From positions 1-64,000 of the forward strand of contig CAMEYM010000003.1 of NCBI GenBank assembly GCA_945947575.1: 64,000 nucleotides of DNA. The letters are read 5' to 3'. How positions within the stretch are numbered: the first letter of the stretch is position 1; each line of letters opens with the position of its first letter. This DNA is from Rhizobium sp. Q54. GTDB taxonomy: Bacteria; Pseudomonadota; Alphaproteobacteria; UBA2966; CAIVPW01. Positions 1 through 8,034 of this stretch are shown here, piece by piece. A model generated the notes under the pieces. The model did not search any database. It had not been told where the DNA came from and saw only the letters and a program-made list of their open reading frames with translations. Made by a program: the position numbers and the translations under genes.

Positions 1-20
1 CCCCCCCCCCCCCCCCCCCC
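1..20. other. poly-C run at window edge
   Basis: Twenty consecutive C bases open the window, followed by two G. Nothing else here resembles it. It is most likely a contig-end or assembly artefact, but it could be a real homopolymer. Confidence 0.6.
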
Positions 21-506
21 GGTAAATCTGTGTCCTCGGCTCGCCGAGCAACCAAACGCAAGAGATCCCGCAATGAACGCACCCACTCGCCGTCTAGTCG
101 CGCTTTCAGGATTGCTCGTCTGCGGCGCATGCTCCCCATGGGCGCGGGGCGACGCGGTACTTGCTGCGGGCGATCGCAGTTCCGGCAGGATCGGACAATT
201 CGGGATGCAGCCGCCCGGGCAACCGGCTACTGCGCGATGCGCAGTCAAGCCGCACGGCTCGACGCCGCTGACATCAACAGACGGACGCCGTGGTCTGCTT
301 TGTCTGTGAGCCCAGGGAGCTCGATTCACGACCTACCGGGATGGGCCACCACACACTGTCGTGCGCAAGTCGCTTGGACTGGTCGCCGGCGGCGCGACAC
401 TGCGACTCGCCAGGGCACCATGATGCGCCGCGAGGGCTCACAAGCTTACGCGCACTCGCGAACACGCGCAGGGCTTGACGGCTGAGACCGTTTCGCGAGC
501 GCGCAG
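21..506. other. 487-base stretch without a convincing gene
   Basis: No reading frame here has both a good ribosome site and a recognisable protein. The best candidate is a 78-codon plus-strand frame at 73-309. Its N-terminus (MNAPTRRLVALSGLLVCGACS) resembles a lipoprotein signal, but the remainder has no recognisable domain. I would not call it a gene without homologues. Confidence 0.4.
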
Positions 507-1319
507 CTAATGCGGTGCGTCGTTGCGGCGTCCCACCAGGGCCGCAATGTCTGCGGCGATCTCCCGCGGTCGCTCCTCCGGCAGGAAATGGCCTGCGCCG
601 GGGAAGCGGGTGAACGATGCTCTCATGGCGTGAGCCGTGCGCTCGCCTTGTTGAATGGGAAAGAAGGGGTCGCTTGTGCCCCAGCCGACGGTACGAGGGC
701 TTGCGATGTTCCCGAGGTGCCGTTCGATTGGGCCATAAAGCTCGGCAAGCCGCGTCAAGCTCTCGGAGAAAATCAGTCGCGTTGAACGCACTTGATTGTC
801 GTCCCCTAGATTCTTGCCGTTCACCGGGCCGCGTGGTCGGCCTTGTCCAAATTTGAGCATGACGTGCAGCGATGCGCGGGAAAACAGCAGGCGGGACACG
901 AGAGGGCCGATCAGGGGGAACACCACTAACGACAGAGGAAACGGTATCGGTGTATCGGCGAAGGCATTCGATGAATAGAGCGCGAGGTGCGACACGAGTT
1001 CGGGGCGCTTGGCGTGCATTGCAATCGCCACCGGTCCACCGAAGTCATGAGCGGCGATTGCGACGCTCACGATGGCAAGCTCATCCAATAGATCTATCAG
1101 CGCGCTGGCCTGGCCCTCAGCGTGCAACTCGCGAAGGTCCATGGATGGCCTACTCCCTCCAAAGCCGATCAGATCCGGGAGCAGCACATCAAATTCCTTG
1201 CACAGCAGAGCGGATGCCTCTTCCCAGACGGCCGAACTACCCGGAATTCCGTGAAGCAGCAGCAACGGAGTTCCAACTCCGAAGCGCCGGTACGAAATTC
1301 CGCTCTTCGACAAGATCAT
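507..1319 (-). CDS. alpha/beta hydrolase with Asp nucleophile (epoxide hydrolase / haloalkane dehalogenase type)
   Basis: A 270-residue soluble alpha/beta-hydrolase-fold enzyme. The oxyanion-hole motif HGIPGS is at residues 23-28. The nucleophile elbow is HDFGG at 91-95, so the nucleophile is Asp92 rather than Ser. That is the signature of epoxide hydrolases, haloalkane dehalogenases and fluoroacetate dehalogenases, which attack carbon through an ester intermediate. Asp217 (GTSDPFF) and His244 (GAGHF) fit the rest of the triad. The substrate cannot be read from the sequence. The gene is divergent from the HxlR regulator at 1372, with 52 bases between them holding a likely operator, so the regulator probably controls it. 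Family call is secure; exact reaction is open. Confidence 0.85.
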   Translation of the reverse strand: MILSKSGISYRRFGVGTPLLLLHGIPGSSAVWEEASALLCKEFDVLLPDLIGFGGSRPSMDLRELHAEGQASALIDLLDELAIVSVAIAAHDFGGPVAIAMHAKRPELVSHLALYSSNAFADTPIPFPLSLVVFPLIGPLVSRLLFSRASLHVMLKFGQGRPRGPVNGKNLGDDNQVRSTRLIFSESLTRLAELYGPIERHLGNIASPRTVGWGTSDPFFPIQQGERTAHAMRASFTRFPGAGHFLPEERPREIAADIAALVGRRNDAPH

Positions 1320-1333
1320 TTGATCCCCGCTCT

Positions 1334-1354
1334 CTGCTTGATAAAATAAAGCAG
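1334..1354. promoter_or_regulatory. inverted repeat, candidate HxlR operator
   Basis: CTGCTT at 1334-1339 and its exact reverse complement AAGCAG at 1349-1354 flank an AT-rich 9-base spacer. It lies in the short divergent intergenic region between the hydrolase and the HxlR-type regulator, where an autoregulatory operator would be expected. Assignment to that regulator is inference. Confidence 0.5.
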
Positions 1355-1371
1355 AATGGTAGGCTACGCGT

Positions 1372-2031
1372 GTGGCGAAACGGGATCAACCACGAAAGGG
1401 CTACGGGCAGTTCTGCGCGCTCGCACGCGCCCTGGATCAGATCGGCAACAGATGGACCCTCCTGATCGTCCGCGAGTTGCTGCTCGGTCCAAAGGCATTC
1501 AGGGATATCCGTGACGCCCTCCCCGGCATCGCGGAGAACCTGCTCGTGTCGCGCCTTGCCGACCTGGAGGAGGACTGCCTCGTCCGGCGGAATGCCGCGA
1601 AGCCGCGTTCGAAGGAGGTGCGGTACGATCTTACCGAACGCGGCCGCGCACTTGAGGGTGCCGTTGCCGCCCTCATCCGCTGGGGTTCCGTGCTGATGTG
1701 GAACGGCCCATCAAACGACTTTCGCAACCCGTCCTGGCTACCGCTTGCGGTTGGAGCAATGGTGGACGATCCAACCGTCAAAGCGCCTCGCGGACAGATC
1801 GTTTTGGACGCCGAGGGCGCGTGCGCGACCATCATTGTCAGCCGATCCGGCCGCCGCGCTGTTGCTGGGATTGGCGCAGAGCCAGACGCGATCATCCGAG
1901 GTGGCTATCCCGCCGTGCTCGCCTTTGTCGCGAGTGGGGGCCGCGCCGCGGGAGGGATCACGATGTCCGGCGACCGCACTCTCGCTACCAAGATGCTGAG
2001 CCAGACCGATGTAAGGGGTGCTCTCGGCTAG
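1372..2031 (+). CDS. HxlR-family winged-helix transcriptional regulator with C-terminal ligand domain
   Basis: 219 residues, GTG start. Residues about 10-105 are an HxlR winged helix: the run CALARALDQIGNRWTLLIVR, then RELLLGPKAFRDI, the recognition-helix region LLVSRLADLEED, and a wing ending in YDLTERG. The remaining ~110 residues resemble the small SCP2-like ligand domain that some HxlR proteins carry, but this part is less certain. Such regulators usually repress a neighbouring detoxification gene and release DNA on binding a small molecule. The divergent Asp-nucleophile hydrolase is the obvious target. A palindrome lies just upstream of this start. Confidence 0.85.
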   Translation: MAKRDQPRKGYGQFCALARALDQIGNRWTLLIVRELLLGPKAFRDIRDALPGIAENLLVSRLADLEEDCLVRRNAAKPRSKEVRYDLTERGRALEGAVAALIRWGSVLMWNGPSNDFRNPSWLPLAVGAMVDDPTVKAPRGQIVLDAEGACATIIVSRSGRRAVAGIGAEPDAIIRGGYPAVLAFVASGGRAAGGITMSGDRTLATKMLSQTDVRGALG

Positions 2032-2176
2032 ACGTGCGCAGCGGACTCGCAAACGCAGGCACGGACGCACTCCCGCTAACGTGCTTTGCCGTCTCGTCCT
2101 CGCCGTGGGGCGCAAGCGAGCACACGGTCGGCATGGTCGGCTGAATCTGCTGCCTTGAGGCCGCACCAGAAGAAAG

Positions 2177-2203
2177 AAGGGCGGCAGGGAGGCTGCCGCC
2201 CTT
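2177..2203 (-). terminator. intrinsic terminator
   Basis: A perfect 11-bp stem (AAGGGCGGCAG pairing with CTGCCGCCCTT) with a 5-base loop. Read on the minus strand it is followed by TCTTTCTTCT, so it fits termination of the gene at 2235-2960. It may also stop leftward or rightward read-through between these convergent genes. Confidence 0.75.
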
Positions 2204-2234
2204 CAGTTCGCCCCCTCGTACCTTCTTATGTTGT

Positions 2235-2960
2235 TCAGCGATTGGTCGCGAGCTTGACATAGGCGCGGTAGGTCTCCGGCGACGGCACGGTCATGTGTGC
2301 CTTTTGCGCGGCGGCCTGGACCTCGTCGTGGTCCCACGGCGTGCGCTTCGTGCTGACGCCATCGACGATCTGCAGGTGGACGCCGGTGGTGCCGAGGCCC
2401 TCGGCAAGGATGGAGCGCTCCATCTCCCAGTACAGCGCGCGCGGCACGGACAGCAGCGCCTTGTTGACGCGCACTTCGCCGTTGTTCATCGCGGCAATGC
2501 ACCGCAGTCGATCGAGCGCGATGTAGAGCGCCTCGCTGACGTAGGGCACCGAGTCGGTCTTGGCGTTCAGCGCGGCGGGAAGGAAGGTGACGCCCTCCGG
2601 AAGGTGATAGTAGGTGCCGGGCGAGAAGTCGCGGTTGCCGCCGCTGCCGGTGATGCGCACGATGGCGTACGGCTTCTGGGTCGCCGGGCTCAGGTACTGC
2701 TCGGGGTCGATGAAGTCGTTATCGCCGACGTTGAAGCCGCCGAGAACGAGGGTGTTCCCGGCCTCGGACTTGGGTGCGCGAGCCGGTGGGCAGTTCGCCT
2801 CGAGCGGGCTGATGGCGGCCACGGCGACGCGAGTCGGCGAGCCGAACATCCAGCCGCGCAGGTAGTCGTACATCTCCGCGCCGTGCGTAGTGACTGCAGC
2901 GAACATCCACACGCCCGCCATCGCCTGAGTCCAGAACAAGGCTTGACCGAAACTACCCAT
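2235..2960 (-). CDS. hypothetical protein with N-terminal hydrophobic segment
   Basis: 241 residues, no family recognised. Residues about 7-25 are hydrophobic (LFWTQAMAGVWMFAAV) and could be a membrane anchor or uncleaved signal. The rest is soluble in character, with a Gly/Pro-rich middle and two Cys (57 and about 154). A purine-rich run (AAGGGGGGG) about 8 bases upstream can serve as ribosome site. It stands alone with its own terminator. The downstream neighbour (regulator at 1372) is convergent and the upstream egt operon is separated by over 200 bases, so context gives no clue to function. Confidence 0.65.
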   Translation of the reverse strand: MGSFGQALFWTQAMAGVWMFAAVTTHGAEMYDYLRGWMFGSPTRVAVAAISPLEANCPPARAPKSEAGNTLVLGGFNVGDNDFIDPEQYLSPATQKPYAIVRITGSGGNRDFSPGTYYHLPEGVTFLPAALNAKTDSVPYVSEALYIALDRLRCIAAMNNGEVRVNKALLSVPRALYWEMERSILAEGLGTTGVHLQIVDGVSTKRTPWDHDEVQAAAQKAHMTVPSPETYRAYVKLATNR

Positions 2961-3187
2961 GCGCGGCCCCCCCCTTAGGGCGCGAACAACGCTCGGCCGG
3001 CTGCGACTGGGGGCGCCGGCGCGGGGAGCGTGTTGCGGTCTGAAATCCCAGACCCAGACACCCCATCCCCATCGGAAAGTCCCAACCTAGGGCTGTACCC
3101 GCGCCTTCCCCCGGTGGCAACCCGCGGGGGTAAAAACGCTGTGAAAGCGCGTAAAGACGGCCGCGCCGCTGGCTACAACCCGCGCTG

Positions 3188-3331
3188 TCAGGTGGCGGGG
3201 CGCGACAGGGACGCGGCGATGGCCGCCTCCCCCGTGGGCAGCGGCGAGAGGGCGAGCGCACCCACCATCAGCAGGCCCGCGAGGATGCTGATCACCAACG
3301 CGGAGCCGGTGCGGAGCAGGAAGAACTTCAT
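3188..3331 (-). CDS. small membrane or exported protein behind egtD
   Basis: A 47-residue frame starting MKFFLLRTGSALVISILAG, with one strong hydrophobic helix at about residues 9-29 and a short polar tail. A GAGG ribosome site sits 8 bases before the ATG, which supports translation. It follows egtD by 92 bases on the same strand and may be the last gene of the ergothioneine operon. The protein is too short to assign. It could be a signal-peptide-bearing peptide or a single-pass membrane protein. The gap to the next gene downstream (2961-3187) shows no other feature I can support. Confidence 0.55.
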   Translation of the reverse strand: MKFFLLRTGSALVISILAGLLMVGALALSPLPTGEAAIAASLSRPAT

Positions 3332-3423
3332 AACTGTGGCCTCGCTTCTTCTTGTTGTTGGCGCGGCTTGTTCGCCGCGCTTTGTGCTTGTTGCCCGGCG
3401 CGCTGCGAGCGCCGAGGTCGCGG

Positions 3424-4422
3424 TCAACCGACGCACAGGTAGTGCAGCGCGAAGTGGCGGTCGCTCCAGGTGCGGATCGGCTTGAAGCCGGCGTGGCGCG
3501 CCAGCGAGCGGAACTCGAGCACGCTGTACTTGTAGGAATTCTCGGTGTGGATGCTCTCGCCGGCGTGGAAGCAGAACAGCCGGCCCGCGACGTACACCGC
3601 CTGGGGGTCCGTGCTGACGAGATGCATCTCGACGCGTCCCTCCGCTTCGTTGTAGGGCGCGAAGTGATGGAAGCGGGCCGGGTCGAAGCCGGCGCCGATC
3701 TCGCGATTGATGCGCGTCAGGAGGTTGCGGTTGAACGCGGCGGTGATGCCGGCGTCGTCGTTGTAGGCGCGCCACAGGATGCGCGGGTCCTTCTTCACGT
3801 CGACGCCGATCAGCAGAGCGCCGTCGCGGCCGACCAGGGTGGCGACGCGGCGCAGGAAGATCTGGGCGTCGGCCGGAGAGAAGTTGCCAATGGTCGAGCC
3901 CGGGAAGAACGCGAGCTTCGGTCCGGGCGGGAGCGAGATGCGCAGCGGCGCCGAGAAGTCGGCAGCAACCGGCGTCACCTGCAGCCCCGGATAGTCGCGG
4001 ATCAGGCTCTGGCCGGCGGTGAGTGTCTCAGCCGAGATGTCGATCGGTACGTATGCCGCGGGCCGCTCCATCGCGTCGAGCACGATGCGCGCCTTGCGCG
4101 GCGAGCAGCCGCCGAACTCGATGAGCTGGGTGCGCGGCGCGACAAACCCGGCGACCTCCGGCATGGCGAGATGCAGCAGCGCCTCTTCGGCGCGCGTCAG
4201 GTAGTAGTCGGGCAGCTCGGTGATGCGATCGAACAGGCAGGAGCCCTGGCGATCGTAGAAGTACTTGCTCGGGATGCCCTTCGGCCGGCGCGTCAGGCCG
4301 GCCAGAACGTCGGCGAGGAACCCGGGCGGCGCCGCTTGCTGCGCGAGCGCCGTCTCGGCCGGGCGGCGGCGTTCGAGCGCCGGGTGCAGCAAGCCATGGA
4401 GGCGAGCGGGATGGGCGGTCAT
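3424..4422 (-). CDS. egtD: L-histidine N(alpha)-methyltransferase EgtD
   Basis: 332 residues. EgtD uses S-adenosylmethionine to trimethylate histidine to hercynine, the first step of ergothioneine synthesis, in the cytoplasm. Family hallmarks seen: KYFYDRQGSCLFDRITELP at about 54-71, the SAM-binding strand IEFGGCSPRK at 101-110, and FPGSTIGNF at 173-181. The SAM-loop residues (FGGCS) differ slightly from the usual LGSGSS form. I chose ATG 4422 because it overlaps the egtB stop by 4 nt (ATGA) and gives the family's usual length; the frame stays open upstream, but that is egtB's shadow. Translational coupling with egtB is expected. Confidence 0.93.
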   Translation of the reverse strand: MTAHPARLHGLLHPALERRRPAETALAQQAAPPGFLADVLAGLTRRPKGIPSKYFYDRQGSCLFDRITELPDYYLTRAEEALLHLAMPEVAGFVAPRTQLIEFGGCSPRKARIVLDAMERPAAYVPIDISAETLTAGQSLIRDYPGLQVTPVAADFSAPLRISLPPGPKLAFFPGSTIGNFSPADAQIFLRRVATLVGRDGALLIGVDVKKDPRILWRAYNDDAGITAAFNRNLLTRINREIGAGFDPARFHHFAPYNEAEGRVEMHLVSTDPQAVYVAGRLFCFHAGESIHTENSYKYSVLEFRSLARHAGFKPIRTWSDRHFALHYLCVG

Positions 4423-5735
4423 GCGTCCTCGGCAAGGCGAAGGCCGGCGAACTGCCAGCGCGCGGTGGGAGGGAAGAAGTTGCGATAGCTCGGGCGGAGA
4501 TGACCGGACGGCGTCGCGCAGGAGCCGCCGCGCAGCACCATCTGCCCGGACATGAACTTGCCGTTGTATTCTCCGATCGCGCCCTCGGGCGCGCGGTAGC
4601 CGGGATACGGAGCGTAGGCGCTCTGGGTCCACTCCCAGACGTCGCCGAACATTTGCAGCAAGCCGGCGCCGGCGGGCGAGGCGCGGGCCGCCACCGGCCG
4701 CAGGTGATCGTTCTCCAAGAGATTGCCGCGCAGCGACCCCGTCGCGGCGGCAACCTCCCACTCAACCTCGGTCGGCAGGCGCCTGCCAGCCCACCGCGCG
4801 TAGGCGTCCGCCTCGAAGAAGCTGACGTTGCACACCGGCGCATCGGCATCGATGCCGGACGTACCGGCGAGGTCGAACACGGTGGCCTCGAGCGTGGGCG
4901 CGCTCCAGTACAGCGGCGCGCACCACCCCTGGGCACGCACCGCGGCGATACCGTCGGCCAGCCACCAACGCGAGTCGTCGTAGCCGCCGTCGCCGATGAA
5001 GGCGGCGTACTCAGCGTTGGTCACTGGCCGGGTAGCGATGCGGAACGGCCGCAGGAAGGCGCGGTGGCGCGGGCGCTCGCAGTCGAACGCGAACGACTCG
5101 CCGGGCGCCGCTCCCACTTCGCAAATGCCGCCGGGGATTTCGCGCCACCCTTGACGCACCGGCGTGGACCGCAGCGGCGCCTTGAGATCGCGGCGGTACG
5201 GCGGGTGCAGCGGATTCTGGAAGAAGGCGTGGCGGATGTCGGTGAGGATCAGCTCCTGGTGCTGCTGCTCATGGTGCAGTCCGAGGGTGACGAGTTCGGC
5301 AACCGCCGGCCAAGCATCGAACGCGCAATCGGCGATCAGGCGCTCGAGGGCGACGTCGACGGCGGCACGATAGGCAAGAACATCGGCGCTGCCCGGTCGC
5401 GACAGCAGGCCGCGCGCCGCGCGCGCGAACGGCGCGCCGAGGGTCTCGTAGTACGAGTTGAAGAGCCCGGTGTAGCGCGCATCGTACGGCGCGTAGCCGG
5501 CGGCGTGCGCGGCGAGAACGAACGTCTCGAAGAACCAGGTCGTGTGGGCGAGGTGCCAGCGCGCCGGGCTCGCCTCGGGCATCGACTGCAGGCCCTGGTC
5601 CTCCGGCGTTAGCGGCGCGACCAAGCGTTCGGTGGTGGCGCGGACGGCGCGGAACTGCGCCAGCGCAACGTCGCGCTCGGCGTCGCCCGCAGCGGGCGCT
5701 GCGGCGGTGGGGGAGGACCGTTGGTAGTGCGACAC
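4419..5735 (-). CDS. egtB: ergothioneine biosynthesis sulfoxide synthase EgtB
   Basis: 438 residues from GTG 5735 (an ATG 72 bases upstream is also in frame). EgtB is a non-haem iron enzyme that joins hercynine to a thiol (gamma-glutamylcysteine or cysteine) using oxygen. The N-terminal DinB-like domain carries the iron ligands: WHLAH at about 60-64 and HHEQQHQE at about 154-161 (HxxxHxE). The C-terminal formylglycine-enzyme-like domain shows RPVTNAEYAAFI, RLPTEVEWEVAA, GDVWEWTQSAY and MVLRGGSCATP. It overlaps egtD by 4 nt. No egtC, egtA or egtE is in the window, so the thiol donor and C-S lyase must come from elsewhere. Confidence 0.93.
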   Translation of the reverse strand: MSHYQRSSPTAAAPAAGDAERDVALAQFRAVRATTERLVAPLTPEDQGLQSMPEASPARWHLAHTTWFFETFVLAAHAAGYAPYDARYTGLFNSYYETLGAPFARAARGLLSRPGSADVLAYRAAVDVALERLIADCAFDAWPAVAELVTLGLHHEQQHQELILTDIRHAFFQNPLHPPYRRDLKAPLRSTPVRQGWREIPGGICEVGAAPGESFAFDCERPRHRAFLRPFRIATRPVTNAEYAAFIGDGGYDDSRWWLADGIAAVRAQGWCAPLYWSAPTLEATVFDLAGTSGIDADAPVCNVSFFEADAYARWAGRRLPTEVEWEVAAATGSLRGNLLENDHLRPVAARASPAGAGLLQMFGDVWEWTQSAYAPYPGYRAPEGAIGEYNGKFMSGQMVLRGGSCATPSGHLRPSYRNFFPPTARWQFAGLRLAEDA

Positions 5736-5820
5736 GGACGTCTCGGCTCCTTGCGCAGTTGCGCGCAAACGGGCGCAAATTGAGCCATCTGCGGCCGCGC
5801 CCCTCAAGGACCCGAAGCGC

Positions 5821-7017
5821 CTACCTCCGCTGGAAGGAAACGCGCATCGCGAGTAGGCCGATCAGCGCAGCAACGGTGAAGCCGGCCCCCGCAAAGAAGG
5901 TCGCGGCCGGTCCGAAGGTGTCCCACAGCACCCCGGCCACGACGCTCGCCAGGAGCAGCGCGACGCCGCTCGCGAGGTAGAAGATGCCGAAGGCGCTGCC
6001 GCTCAGCTCGGGCGGCGCGGTATCGGCCACCATGGCGGATAGGAGCCCCTGGGTGAGGCCCATGTGCAGGCCCCATAACGCAGCACCGAGGAGCACGACC
6101 CATGGCCCGGACGCGAGGCCCAGCACGACGTCGGCGACGATCAGCACCACAAAACCAAGGCCCAGCAGACCGGTGCGCCCAATGCGGTCCGACAGAACCC
6201 CAATGGGGTAGGCGGCGAGCGAGTAGACGAGACTCATCGCCACCATCACCGCCGGCACGATCGTCAGAGCCATGCCGACGTTCTGGGCGCGCAGCAGCAG
6301 GAAGGCCTCGCTGAAGCGCGCCAGGGTGAGCACGGCGCCGACGATGACGACCGCCCAGAAGGCCATGGGCAGGCGGGCGATGCCCGCGAAGAGGACGCGG
6401 GCGCGCGGCGCGACGCGCTCGACGACCGGCTCGCGCACGCCCAGCACGAGCACCAGCACCGAGGCGAGCGCCGGCAGCACGGCGAACCACAAAGCGCCGC
6501 GGATGTCGCCGGCGAGCACGACGAGTAGAAGCATGGCCAATAGCGGACCGGCAATCGCCCCTACGGTGTCGAGGGACTGGCGCAGGCCGAAGGCGGCGCC
6601 GCGCACTTCGGGCGGGGTTACATCGTGGATGAGCGCATCGCGCGGGGCGCCGCGAATGCCTTTGCCGATGCGATCGAGGAAGCGCGCCGCGAACACAAAG
6701 CCAACCGTGCTCGCCATGGCGAACAGCGGCTTCGAGACGGCGGCGAGACCATAGCCCAGCACGACCAGCGGCTTGCGGCGGCGGAACGCGTCGCTGAGGG
6801 TGCCGGAGAACACTTTGACGATCATCGCCGCCGATTCGGCGACGCCCTCGATCAGGCCGAGCGTCGTTGCGCTGGCGCCGAGCACGGTCACCAGGAAGAG
6901 CGGCAACAGGCTGTGCACCAGCTCGGACGACATATCCATGAGCAGGCTGACGAGGCCGAGCGCCCACACGGCAGAGGGCACGCGAGCGCGTTGGAGCGGT
7001 GGGTTCGGGCGGGGCAT
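5821..7017 (-). CDS. major facilitator superfamily transporter, first gene of the egt operon
   Basis: 398 residues with about 12 hydrophobic helices. The MFS loop 2-3 motif appears as GTLSDAFRRRKP (about 92-103) and its second-half counterpart as GVLSDRIGRTG. It ends 85 bases before egtB on the same strand, so it probably shares a transcript with egtBD. By context it may export or import ergothioneine or a precursor; that is inference, since MFS substrate cannot be read from sequence. The next gene (7195) is divergent, leaving a 177-base promoter region. Confidence 0.8.
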   Translation of the reverse strand: MPRPNPPLQRARVPSAVWALGLVSLLMDMSSELVHSLLPLFLVTVLGASATTLGLIEGVAESAAMIVKVFSGTLSDAFRRRKPLVVLGYGLAAVSKPLFAMASTVGFVFAARFLDRIGKGIRGAPRDALIHDVTPPEVRGAAFGLRQSLDTVGAIAGPLLAMLLLVVLAGDIRGALWFAVLPALASVLVLVLGVREPVVERVAPRARVLFAGIARLPMAFWAVVIVGAVLTLARFSEAFLLLRAQNVGMALTIVPAVMVAMSLVYSLAAYPIGVLSDRIGRTGLLGLGFVVLIVADVVLGLASGPWVVLLGAALWGLHMGLTQGLLSAMVADTAPPELSGSAFGIFYLASGVALLLASVVAGVLWDTFGPAATFFAGAGFTVAALIGLLAMRVSFQRR

Positions 7018-7194
7018 GCCGGGGGGACGCGCACACTACGCGTGCATGCGTTGGCAGTCCAAGGGCACGCGTGTCCGAAGTCGGACACCGGCGAACGGAA
7101 GGCCGTTACGGTCCGGCACACTCACGGTCGCTCGGCGCGGCGCTGACGCTGCGCTTGCGCGCCCCGCCCGGGGCTGCTAGGTCGCGCACCTTAT

Positions 7195-7848
7195 ATGTCG
7201 CTGCGCTCGCACATCGGCTGGGGCATCCATTCCCTGATCCAGTCCTACTATCGCGTCCAGGTGAACGGGCGGGTGCTGGAGCATGCCGGCCGCTACGCCG
7301 GCGAGAAGGCCTATCCACCGCAGTACGTGGACCTCGTCCGCCTGACGCGCTTCGTGCACGCGCGCAAGCCGTCGGTGGTGTGGGAGCTCGGCGCCGGGTG
7401 GTCGACGCAGTTCCTGGCCCAAGCGCTCGCCGACAACGGCCACGGCCATCTTTATTCGATGGATGCGGCCGCGGAGTGGGCGAGTCATGCGCGTGCCATG
7501 CTGCCGCCGTGGCTGGGGTCGTGGGTGGAGATCCACCACAGCCCGGTGAGCAAGCAGGACGTCGGCGGCACCTGCGCGGTGAAGTACGCGTGGCGGCCGC
7601 AGCCGATGCCGCAGTTCATCTATCTGGACGGTCCCGCTGGAGCCAAGGAATGCCCGGGCCACGCCGACCTGATCGAGATCGAGGAGCGCCTTGCGCCGGG
7701 CTGTTTCATCGTCATCGACGGCCGCGGCACCACTGCTGAATTCTTGCGCACGAATTTCCGCAGAGAATGGCGCTACTGGCAGGACCCGGGTCCGCTCGGG
7801 CGCTACTTCAGCCAGTTCAACCAACACTATCTCGAACTGCAGCGCTAG
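7195..7848 (+). CDS. class I SAM-dependent methyltransferase-like protein
   Basis: 217 residues. VVWELGAGWSTQFLAQAL (about 61-78) matches motif I of Rossmann-fold methyltransferases, followed by an acidic strand end at LYSMDAA (motif II). Later strands appear at FIYLDGP and CFIVIDGRG. No family-specific catalytic signature is visible, so the acceptor is unknown. It lies between the divergent egt operon and the urea locus; the 186-base gap before urtA holds a sigma-54 promoter, suggesting it is not part of the urea operon. No clear Shine-Dalgarno is visible before the ATG. Confidence 0.7.
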   Translation: MSLRSHIGWGIHSLIQSYYRVQVNGRVLEHAGRYAGEKAYPPQYVDLVRLTRFVHARKPSVVWELGAGWSTQFLAQALADNGHGHLYSMDAAAEWASHARAMLPPWLGSWVEIHHSPVSKQDVGGTCAVKYAWRPQPMPQFIYLDGPAGAKECPGHADLIEIEERLAPGCFIVIDGRGTTAEFLRTNFRREWRYWQDPGPLGRYFSQFNQHYLELQR

Positions 7849-7973
7849 CCTGCCTCGAACTTAGGCGACGCGCCCCGCGCCGCCTATTCTGTGTGCAGAA
7901 CCCGCGCCCGGCGCACCCCGAACGACTCAGGATTCATCTGTGCTGCCAATAGCTTAGGCAGAGTCCGCGACCG

Positions 7974-7989
7974 TGGCACATGCGTTGCT
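7974..7989 (+). promoter_or_regulatory. sigma-54 (RpoN) promoter for the urea operon
   Basis: TGGCAC, five bases, then TTGCT: the -24 GG and -12 GC are separated by exactly 10 bases, as RpoN requires. It lies 45 bases before the urtA ATG. RpoN promoters of nitrogen genes are fired by NtrC under nitrogen limitation, which fits urea uptake and breakdown. A palindrome CTGCC-N9-GGCAG at 7943-7961 sits just upstream; I see no textbook NtrC site. Confidence 0.75.
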
Positions 7990-8034
7990 ATGGGGGCCCC
8001 GGACGCAATTTTTCCAAGCGGGGTTCACGCGAAC

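Noticed and set aside
30-485. 151-codon plus-strand frame near the window start
   Set aside because: Arg/Ser-rich composition, no ribosome site and two competing frames over the same bases; looks like chance openness.
3100-3145. GC hairpin CCCCCG/CGGGGG as terminator
   Set aside because: The A/T-run is on the wrong side for a terminator on either nearby transcript.
5804-7036. 410-codon minus-strand frame over the MFS gene
   Set aside because: Arg/Ala/Pro-rich shadow in a different frame from the clear MFS protein.
7850-7973. NtrC enhancer upstream of the sigma-54 promoter
   Set aside because: No GCAC...GTGC pair with the right spacing; only partial GC-rich matches.
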